A stretch of DNA of 19,735 bases from Syntrophomonas_A sp050258735 (GTDB taxonomy: Bacteria > Bacillota > Syntrophomonadia > Syntrophomonadales > Syntrophomonadaceae), in the NCBI GenBank assembly GCA_050258735.1, contig JBLMZJ010000137.1, positions 1 to 19,735 of the forward strand, given 5' to 3'. The notes beneath the pieces are model-generated. The model had not been told where the DNA came from. It did no database searches and saw only the letters and a program-made list of their open reading frames with translations. Made by a program: the position numbers and the translations under genes. Positions 15,599 through 19,735 of this stretch are shown here, piece by piece; positions within the stretch are counted from its first letter, which is position 1; each line of letters starts with the position of its first letter.

Positions 15599-15772
15599 GC
15601 TGTGTCCCTCCCTTAAGTTTACTGTATCTTAGAGGGCAAGGTAAAAAAGAAGGTCGATCGATGCCCTTTCCAAGAGGGGGAAGAAAACGTATCTAACAGA
15701 GGATATATGGAATATGTCACTGGCGCAGTTCAGGTCGTTTCGATATAGATAACAGGTTGGGGGAAATGCCCT

Positions 15773-15931
15773 ATGAAGCTGGCGTGGCTGCCATCAGCTG
15801 ACAAAAAACATCGGGGGTCCTTACTCGCACAACTGCGGGTTTACATGGAGTTTTTCAACGTGGATCGGCTATTTACAGAAAACAGAATGATATTGATAAT
15901 AATCTCCTGGCAAACGATAGTCTTTGAGTAG
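15773..15931 (+). CDS. Possible small protein, 52 residues (doubtful)
   Basis: An ATG with GGGGG about nine bases upstream opens a 52-codon frame beginning MKLAWLPSADKKHRGS and containing LRVYMEFFNVDRLF and the hydrophobic run MILIIISW. It is on the strand opposite to both neighbours. I do not recognise it; one short hydrophobic stretch could suggest a small membrane peptide, but chance is equally possible. Confidence 0.2.
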   Translation: MKLAWLPSADKKHRGSLLAQLRVYMEFFNVDRLFTENRMILIIISWQTIVFE

Positions 15932-15975
15932 GATTTATGAAGAGATTTGTTTACTATTTAAAGTTTAACATAGAA

Positions 15976-16017
15976 TGATGCCCGTGCAAGCACTTTTAAG
16001 TGTTGGCCCGGGCATCA
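15976..16017 (-). terminator. Hairpin downstream of the lipoprotein gene, possible terminator
   Basis: TGATGCCCG and CGGGCATCA form a perfect 9-bp outer stem, with an inner CACTTTTAAGTG hairpin inside the loop. It lies 57 bases after the lipoprotein stop on the minus strand. The following minus-strand bases (TTCTATGTT) are only weakly T-rich, so efficiency is uncertain. Confidence 0.4.
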
Positions 16018-16073
16018 CTGGTTGAGCTGGTCAACAGTTGATATTTTGGGCATCGGCATTGGGCATCTCCCGT

Positions 16074-17078
16074 TTACTGCTGCCCCTGACCACCGCTCGT
16101 AAGTTTTTTCTCCAACTGCTTAAGGTTGGCTTGAGCGATATCGCCCTTGATCATAACCATGTTCAAATCCTTTTCATCGATAGCTGTTTTCAGATCCTGC
16201 AATGAGAAATCACAGCGTCCCAGCAACTTTTTGTCGGCATTTTTAGACTGGGCCTTGAGCAGTCCCCAGGGTTCCAGGGCCGCCGAGATCTCATCACTGG
16301 CCGCCGTCCAGTCCTCACGGTTAGCCGCGGCCAGGGAGGCCATGGTCCTGTATTCCACCTGGTAGAGCTGAGGCGGAGTGGACAGGGTAAACACCTGGGA
16401 GATACCGGAGGTATACTGCTCGTAAAGATCGATGGCAGCAGTAAGGCTTTCGTCGGTGTTCTGCGCACTGACACTTTGGGTGAGGCTCTGCAGAGCGTTT
16501 TCAAAGCCCTCCAGAGAGCTCGCTGGCAATCCTGCATCAATAACATCGGGTTCCAGCTCGTTCCATTTTCGATGGATATCCATCAGACTCATGCTTATCT
16601 TCTGCCACTGCATATTATTTTGCTCTTCGCGGGACAGCGTTTTTCCTCCGGCCGTGCCTTGTCCGTTGGCATTTGTGCCAGACGAGTTCCCTGAAGATGA
16701 ACTGCCGGATCCACCCTGGCTGCTGCCGCTCTGACCCTTTGTACCACCCTGCGTAGAACCACCGCCCTGGCCCCCTCCCTGTCCAGAGTTGCTGCTTTGA
16801 TTTCCCCCGCCCCCGGCGCCAGTTTGCTGGCCGGAGGTTTGTGCAGTCATCCAGGGGGCTTTCGCCGATTTATTTTTCTTATCCAATTCACCGATCAGGG
16901 TATTTATATCCTTTAATATAGTCTCTGCTGACTTCGGTGCTTTGGGCTTTTGACCTGATGCATCGGATTGCGGCTTTTGTGAAGGGGAAGACTTGGATTT
17001 TTGACCGCAGCCGCTGAACGACAGGTTGAATAACATGATAAGAACTACCAGGAAAACAAGGTTTCTCTTTACGGGCAA
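16074..17078 (-). CDS. Lipoprotein with long Gly/Ser/Gln linker, function unknown
   Basis: A 334-residue secreted lipoprotein. The N-terminus (MPVKRNLVFLVVLIMLFNLSFSGC) is a lipoprotein signal peptide with lipid-attachment Cys24; the lipobox F-S-G-C has an unusual Phe at -3. Residues 25-75 are Lys/Ser/Pro-rich with a short helix, residues about 80-146 are a disordered tract of Gly, Ser, Gln and Asn (GGGQGGGSTQGGTKGQSG is part of it), and residues 147-330 are a helical domain (WQKISMSLMDIHRKWNELEPDVID..., EQYTSGISQVF, KGDIAQANLKQLEKKL) that I do not recognise. The architecture suggests a surface tether holding a helical domain away from the membrane. Start is TTG at 17078 with GAGGTG seven bases upstream; no ATG precedes the signal peptide. 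Confidence 0.85.
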   Translation of the reverse strand: MPVKRNLVFLVVLIMLFNLSFSGCGQKSKSSPSQKPQSDASGQKPKAPKSAETILKDINTLIGELDKKNKSAKAPWMTAQTSGQQTGAGGGGNQSSNSGQGGGQGGGSTQGGTKGQSGSSQGGSGSSSSGNSSGTNANGQGTAGGKTLSREEQNNMQWQKISMSLMDIHRKWNELEPDVIDAGLPASSLEGFENALQSLTQSVSAQNTDESLTAAIDLYEQYTSGISQVFTLSTPPQLYQVEYRTMASLAAANREDWTAASDEISAALEPWGLLKAQSKNADKKLLGRCDFSLQDLKTAIDEKDLNMVMIKGDIAQANLKQLEKKLTSGGQGQQ

Positions 17079-17218
17079 AAGCTATCACCTCAATATCCTA
17101 TTCCTTTTACGGCATGGAACTGCCGCGGGACCGGTCAATATCCAGCCTGATACTGCATATTTTGTCCCTTAAATAAAATATTGATGCGAAACCTTTTTAC
17201 GATGTGATAATGTCACGG

Positions 17219-17605
17219 CTATTTCCTTATCTTCTTAAGCGACTGACCTACGGACCTGATCAATTCTGCGGCGACCTCAGGAGTTATATTGTAACGGGCC
17301 GCCTCTTCGATCACCTTCTCCCATTCATGCAATGCATCCTCCGCCCGGGTCGGACTGCTGTAGACCGGCTCGGTTGGTGCCAGGTAACCTGCGGCCCGCA
17401 TCAGGTCAGCAGCCTCCACTTTATTCTCGGCGGCAGCAGCCAAACGGTTTATTACTGACGCACTGGGAGCGTTGGCGACCAACCCGCGCATTAGACGGGA
17501 TATGTAACCCGGATCGACTCCGGCCGCGACCCCGTAACGGTTGATTGAACGGTCGCCTTTGGCCAGGCGCAGCAAGTCGGCAAATTGTTCACGGTCAAAA
17601 TTCAC
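17219..17605 (-). CDS. XRE-type helix-turn-helix regulator (left arm of divergent switch)
   Basis: A 128-residue DNA-binding protein. Residues about 6-75 are an XRE-like domain of a subgroup I know from Firmicutes: FADLLRLAKGDRSINRYGVAAGVDPGYISRLMRG, then PSASVINRLAAAAENKVEAADLMRAAGYL. The C-terminal 45 residues (EDALHEWEKVIEEAARYNITPEVAAELIRSVG) are helical and probably make the dimer or sense a signal; there is no peptidase or metal-binding motif. Start is GTG at 17605, with AAGGGGGGC upstream. Its promoter carries two operator copies over the -10 and -35 boxes, so autoregulation is likely. It faces a second HTH gene across 154 bases. Confidence 0.88.
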   Translation of the reverse strand: MNFDREQFADLLRLAKGDRSINRYGVAAGVDPGYISRLMRGLVANAPSASVINRLAAAAENKVEAADLMRAAGYLAPTEPVYSSPTRAEDALHEWEKVIEEAARYNITPEVAAELIRSVGQSLKKIRK

Positions 17606-17626
17606 GAAAAGCCCCCCTTGTAGGAT

Positions 17627-17638
17627 ATTGTAGACAAT
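17627..17638. promoter_or_regulatory. Operator copy 1 (short form)
   Basis: ATTGT-AG-ACAAT is a perfect 5-bp dyad with a 2-bp spacer. It covers the -10 box of the leftward promoter and abuts copy 2. It shares the AGACAAT half with the other copies but has a shorter centre. Confidence 0.5.
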
Positions 17639-17655
17639 TTATTGCCTGCAGACAA
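17627..17655 (-). promoter_or_regulatory. Promoter of the leftward XRE gene
   Basis: On the minus strand TTGTCT (17655-17650), exactly 17 bases, then TACAAT (17632-17627). Transcription would begin near 17620, 15 bases before the GTG start. The -35 box lies in operator copy 2 and the -10 box in copy 1. Confidence 0.7.
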
Positions 17656-17658
17656 TAA
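17639..17658. promoter_or_regulatory. Operator copy 2 (best palindrome)
   Basis: TTATTGCCTGCAGACAATAA is a 20-bp palindrome around CTGCAG with a single mismatched pair. It covers the -35 box of the leftward promoter. The core ATTGCCTGCAGACAAT is the reference for copies 3 (13 of 16 identical) and 4 (12 of 16). Confidence 0.7.
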
Positions 17659-17679
17659 ACAGGTTCAAATAATGTAAAT

Positions 17680-17695
17680 ACATGACAAAACATGT
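17680..17695. promoter_or_regulatory. Separate palindrome between the two promoters
   Basis: ACATG-ACAAAA-CATGT is a perfect 5-bp inverted repeat with a different sequence from the four operator copies. It ends at the first base of the rightward -35 box, so it could be the site of a second regulator, possibly the product of the other HTH gene. Confidence 0.45.
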
Positions 17696-17723
17696 TGACC
17701 ATTGCCAGCAGACATGATAGATT
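17695..17723 (+). promoter_or_regulatory. Promoter of the rightward HTH-Spo0E unit
   Basis: TTGACC (17695-17700), 17-base spacer, TAGATT (17718-17723). Start of transcription would be near 17730, about 30 bases before the ATG at 17760. Operator copy 3 fills the spacer. Confidence 0.6.
17701..17716. promoter_or_regulatory. Operator copy 3
   Basis: ATTGCCAGCAGACATG, 13 of 16 bases identical to copy 2. It sits in the spacer between the -35 and -10 boxes of the rightward promoter, a position where a bound protein blocks RNA polymerase. Confidence 0.55.
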
Positions 17724-17733
17724 TATTAAAAGT

Positions 17734-17749
17734 GTTGTCAACAGACAAT
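17734..17749. promoter_or_regulatory. Operator copy 4
   Basis: GTTGTCAACAGACAAT, 12 of 16 bases identical to copy 2 and containing the dyad TTGTC-AACA-GACAA. It lies just after the predicted transcription start and directly abuts the GGAGGG ribosome binding site. Its CAGACA element is 33 bases (about three helical turns) from that of copy 3. Confidence 0.6.
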
Positions 17750-17759
17750 GGAGGGAGCG

Positions 17760-17990
17760 ATGAAGGCAAAGGTATCTGCATTGATGGATCTGGCGTGCGA
17801 TATGGGGTGGAGCATACCGGAACTGGCAGTTCGTCTGCAAATCGACTATTCTTACCTATTCCGGATATTAAAAGGGCAAAAAAATGGTGGGGCCAAATTT
17901 CTGGCCGGGGTCTATTGCCTGTGCCAACAGGAAGGTTTGTACCTGGAAAACTATATCAGTTTCGAGGAAGAGGATCATCCGTCTGACTGA
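17760..17990 (+). CDS. Small HTH (Cro/C1-like) DNA-binding protein (right arm of divergent switch)
   Basis: A 76-residue protein consisting almost only of a helix-turn-helix domain: ALMDLACDMGWSIPELAVRLQ, then IDYSYLFRILKGQKNGGAKF and a last helix LAGVYCLCQQEGLYLENYI, ending in an acidic tail (FEEEDHPSD). The pattern W-S-I-x-E-L-A-x-R-L-x-I-x-x-S-Y-L-x-R-I-L-K-G is classical for Cro/C1-type proteins. I start it at 17760, because GGAGGG precedes that ATG; the in-frame ATG at 17748 lies inside operator copy 4 and has no binding site. It may repress its own promoter, the divergent one, or both. The Spo0E-like gene follows after 44 bases on the same strand. Confidence 0.82.
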   Translation: MKAKVSALMDLACDMGWSIPELAVRLQIDYSYLFRILKGQKNGGAKFLAGVYCLCQQEGLYLENYISFEEEDHPSD

Positions 17991-18034
17991 TAAGCGCTGA
18001 AGGTTGGTCATGGGGGATTTATGGGGGTGAGAGA

Positions 18035-18235
18035 ATGAAGCCGGATATGGGGGAAACATTAAGGCTGATCGAGAAACTGAGGCATCGGCTGGAGGTTTTG
18101 GCCGTAAGCCGGGGCACCCTTAATGACCCTGAAGTGTTGGCAGCCAGTCAGAAACTTGATATAGCCGTCAGTCATTATCTGTCGATCTGCCGGGACCAGG
18201 ATAAAAACGGACAACCATCTGGCATAATTGATTAA
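18035..18235 (+). CDS. Spo0E-like sporulation phosphatase
   Basis: A 66-residue protein of the Spo0E aspartyl-phosphate phosphatase family. It forms the expected two-helix hairpin: IEKLRHRLEVLAVSRG (helix 1), turn TLNDPE, and VLAASQKLDIAVSHYLSI (helix 2) with the signature S-Q-x-L-D at 38-42, including the Asp known to be essential in Spo0E. Such proteins remove phosphate from Spo0A and so delay sporulation. The ATG has GGGGGTGAG upstream. A co-transcript with the HTH gene 44 bases before it is likely because no terminator or promoter is visible in the gap. Genomes often hold several Spo0E-like genes; which response regulator this one acts on cannot be read from sequence. Confidence 0.88.
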   Translation: MKPDMGETLRLIEKLRHRLEVLAVSRGTLNDPEVLAASQKLDIAVSHYLSICRDQDKNGQPSGIID

Positions 18236-18259
18236 TAGACCCGCGGCGCCTTTTGGACT

Positions 18260-18287
18260 TTGCATATATTACCAGTTGTAGTATAAT
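18260..18287 (+). promoter_or_regulatory. Promoter for the NYN-domain gene
   Basis: TTGCAT (18260-18265), 16-base spacer, TATAAT (18282-18287). It separates the NYN gene from the Spo0E unit and leaves an untranslated leader of about 80 bases with no structure I can name. Confidence 0.6.
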
Positions 18288-18373
18288 AATTATGCCTATT
18301 TTATAAAATGAGTTCTTTGACAATCGACGCTACAATCTGGCAGGTCTTACTATGTTGGAGGAGGTAAGGCCGT

Positions 18374-19150
18374 TTGGAATATAACAGCGGTGACCGCAAA
18401 CCGGTGACGGCATTATTCATCGATTATGAGCACTGGTACTACAGCCTGCTGCGCTTGGGAAGTTCAGGACCGGACATGGAGGCGCTGCTGGCCGATGTAA
18501 AAACCAGGGCTACCCTTAATCAAATCACGGTATTCGGAGATTTTACCCAGGAAGCTATCAAAGGAGAAGTAGCGCGGATCAGGCGCTATACTACCAATAT
18601 TATTAATTGTGAGAATTCCGGACCGGTACAGAAGAACTATACAGATTTTATTATGTTGGATACTGTTTATCAGACCCTGATCATGCGGCATGATATCGAA
18701 CAATATATCTTTGTAACCGGAGATGGGCATTTTAGCAGTGTCATCGCTCATCTCAGGACCTTCCATGATAAGCAGGTCGGAGTTTATGGAGTCAATGGCT
18801 CATTTAACAATAACCTAAAAGAAGGGGCTAACTGGTGGTTGGCCATCGAACCCCAATATGATTACAAGTATAAGAATATCCTGGACACCATCTGGCATAC
18901 CGAAGAGCGGAAATACATACCCAGCTTTCAGAGAATGGTAGATAATTGTGCGAAATATAATGGATTGGACCAACATTTAGTAAGCTCTACACTGGCAAGC
19001 CTTATCAACCGGGGATATATAACTCAGGAACAGCATGATCTCCCGGGAGGGACCAGTGTTAGGGCTCTGGTTACCGATTGGGCCGCCCTTGAACGTGATG
19101 GCCTGTATATTAGAGACAACAGTACGCTTAATAGTGCTGCAGCCCAGTGA
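18374..19150 (+). CDS. NYN-domain (PIN-like) putative RNase with C-terminal helical domain
   Basis: A 258-residue protein. Residues about 10-160 are an NYN domain of the LabA/DUF88 type, a PIN-like fold with metal-dependent RNase activity in characterised members: ALFIDYEHWYYS with Asp17 and Glu19, KNYTDFIMLDTVY with Asp91 and Asp96, and IFVTGDGHFSSVI with Asp117. The acidic cluster is complete, so catalytic activity is plausible. Residues 165-258 are helical with a winged-helix look (PSFQRMVDNCAKYNGLDQHLVSSTLASLINRG is part of it), which in related proteins binds nucleic acid. The start is TTG at 18374 with GGAGGAGG upstream; no ATG precedes the conserved core. Substrate and pathway unknown. 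It has its own promoter. Confidence 0.85.
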   Translation: MEYNSGDRKPVTALFIDYEHWYYSLLRLGSSGPDMEALLADVKTRATLNQITVFGDFTQEAIKGEVARIRRYTTNIINCENSGPVQKNYTDFIMLDTVYQTLIMRHDIEQYIFVTGDGHFSSVIAHLRTFHDKQVGVYGVNGSFNNNLKEGANWWLAIEPQYDYKYKNILDTIWHTEERKYIPSFQRMVDNCAKYNGLDQHLVSSTLASLINRGYITQEQHDLPGGTSVRALVTDWAALERDGLYIRDNSTLNSAAAQ

Positions 19151-19270
19151 AGATGCGATTCCAGTCAATTCTGCATAAAGCAGAACAATAGAAGCCGGCA
19201 TTTGCCGGCAGGCCTGACAGATTGTGATGTGATTGTCAGAACGCCGGGGAACGGCAGCCCCGGGACCACG

Positions 19271-19319
19271 AAACCCGTGATTGAGGTGTACAGATATACA
19301 CCGAATGAGCGGGTTTTTT
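19271..19319 (+). terminator. Nested rho-independent terminator between the NYN gene and proS
   Basis: Outer stem AAACCCGT/GCGGGTTT, symmetric 6x6 internal loop GATTGA/GAATGA, inner stem GGTGTA/TACACC, 6-base loop, then TTTTTT (19314-19319). It lies upstream of the proS -10 box and so probably ends the upstream transcript. Confidence 0.8.
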
Positions 19320-19391
19320 ATTTGGGCTAAAAAAGACCCGGCGGAAAAAGAAATTGGTTCTTGTTTTACTTTTCTCACGGGGCGTTTAAGA

Positions 19392-19397
19392 TATAAT
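19392..19397 (+). promoter_or_regulatory. -10 box (TATAAT) of a likely proS promoter
   Basis: A perfect TATAAT lies 65 bases before the proS ATG in an AT-rich stretch. The best -35 candidate at suitable spacing (TTTTCT, 16 bases upstream) is weak. Confidence 0.4.
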
Positions 19398-19461
19398 AAA
19401 AACATTGTATCAACAAAAAATCTTTAGATTGATCTATAACAAAGATTCAAGGAGGAATAGC

Positions 19462-19735
19462 ATGGCGGGCAAGAACCAGGATAAGGAGTTTGTCAAAGAG
19501 ATCACCAATATGGAGGATGATTTCCCCCGGTGGTACACCGATGTGATACTGAAGGCCGATCTGGTGGATTATTCATCGGTAAAAGGCTGCATGGTGATCA
19601 AGCCCTATGGGTATGCCATATGGGAAAGGATACAGGCCATCCTGGATGCGATGTTTAAGAAGACCGGCCATACTAATGTATATCTGCCATTGTTCATCCC
19701 CGAGAGCCTGCTCAACAAGGAGAAGGAACATGTGG
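19462..19735 (+). CDS. proS: Prolyl-tRNA synthetase, N-terminal part (3' end outside window)
   Basis: The first 91 codons of a class II aminoacyl-tRNA synthetase that charges tRNA-Pro. The visible sequence has the hallmarks of the archaeal/eukaryote-like ProRS class rather than the E. coli-like one: ITNMEDDFPRWYTDVILKA, then LVDYSSVKGCMVIKPYGYAIWE, and TNVYLPLFIPESLLNKEKEHV, which belongs to motif 1 and the region leading to the catalytic core. AAGGAGG lies seven bases before the ATG. The frame is open to the window edge. Confidence 0.95.
   Translation, partial: MAGKNQDKEFVKEITNMEDDFPRWYTDVILKADLVDYSSVKGCMVIKPYGYAIWERIQAILDAMFKKTGHTNVYLPLFIPESLLNKEKEHV

Larger units (their letters stand above)
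15599..16073. other. Mostly empty intergenic region between two minus-strand units
   Basis: This 475-bp stretch separates the receiver operon from the lipoprotein gene. It is AT-richer than its neighbours. The only items I can point to are a 52-codon plus-strand frame (15773-15931) and a long hairpin (15976-16017). No sensor kinase remnant is recognisable in any frame. Confidence 0.6.
19151..19461. other. Hairpin-rich region upstream of proS
   Basis: This 311-bp gap has a run of hairpins before a strong terminator: TTCTGC-ATAAA-GCAGAA (19169-19185), GCCGGC-ATTT-GCCGGC (19194-19209), CTGACA...TGTCAG (19214-19239) and CCGGGG-N8-CCCCGG (19244-19263), the last with a competing fold GCCG-N5-CGGC (19243-19255). 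After the terminator comes an AT-rich stretch with the proS -10 box. No T-box motif (AGGGTGGNACCGCG) is present, and I cannot match it to a known riboswitch. It may be the 3' end of the NYN transcript or a separate small RNA. Confidence 0.5.

Noticed and set aside
17219..18235. Prophage remnant or toxin-antitoxin locus
   Set aside because: The divergent HTH pair is phage-like in layout, but there is no integrase, attachment repeat or phage gene, and no recognisable toxin; the gene next to it is a host Spo0E-type protein.
19151..19461. T-box riboswitch upstream of proS
   Set aside because: The conserved T-box sequence AGGGTGGNACCGCG is missing and the only terminator lies upstream of the probable proS promoter.

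Overview
The window looks like chromosomal DNA of an endospore-forming, probably anaerobic Firmicute (class Clostridia; Syntrophomonas- or Peptococcaceae-like lineages would fit, but I cannot place it further). Reasons: strong AGGAGG-type ribosome binding sites, frequent TTG/GTG starts, a Spo0E-type sporulation phosphatase, a cluster of c-di-GMP and NarL-type signalling genes, and a prolyl-tRNA synthetase of the archaeal/eukaryote-like class that occurs in some Clostridia. No insertion sequence, phage structural gene, CRISPR array, tRNA or rRNA gene is visible.

Layout. 1-205: C-terminal end of a possible MBL-fold hydrolase. 279-2692: a Mug/TDG-type uracil-DNA glycosylase (-), a papain-like cysteine protease (+), a CACAGAT repeat patch that exactly fills the gap between two convergent genes, and a YaiI/YqxD protein (-). 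2832-6742: an endonuclease/exonuclease/phosphatase protein, then a PAS-GGDEF diguanylate cyclase, a PocR-domain NarL-type histidine kinase and its NarL-type response regulator, all on +. 6954-7346: a small phasin-like protein. 7347-7761: a gene-free stretch with a candidate minus-strand small RNA and two terminators. 7762-13428: sbcD-sbcC (overlapping) followed by a membrane-anchored trypsin-like protease. 13425-15598 (-): a nitroreductase, an HD-GYP response regulator and a CheY/Rcp1-type receiver. 15599-16073: mostly empty. 16074-17605 (-): a low-complexity lipoprotein and an XRE-type regulator. 17760-18235 (+): a second small HTH protein and a Spo0E-like phosphatase. 18374-19150: an NYN-domain protein. 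19151-19461: a hairpin-rich region. 19462-end: 5' end of proS.

How the parts may work together. c-di-GMP synthesis (GGDEF with an intact I-site) and probable breakdown (HD-GYP) are both encoded within about 11 kb and both sit beside phospho-relay genes. SbcCD and Mug are independent DNA repair functions. The most interesting region is 17219-18235: two divergently transcribed helix-turn-helix genes share a 154-bp intergenic region with four copies of a TTGYC-N4-GACAA-like operator laid over both promoters, and the rightward arm reads on toward a Spo0E-like phosphatase. This looks like a compact two-regulator switch that could feed into sporulation control; the link to Spo0A is inference. A second notable observation is a shared terminator architecture at 7435-7487 (-) and 19271-19319 (+), each with a symmetric 6x6 internal loop of the form RANTGA/RANTGA.
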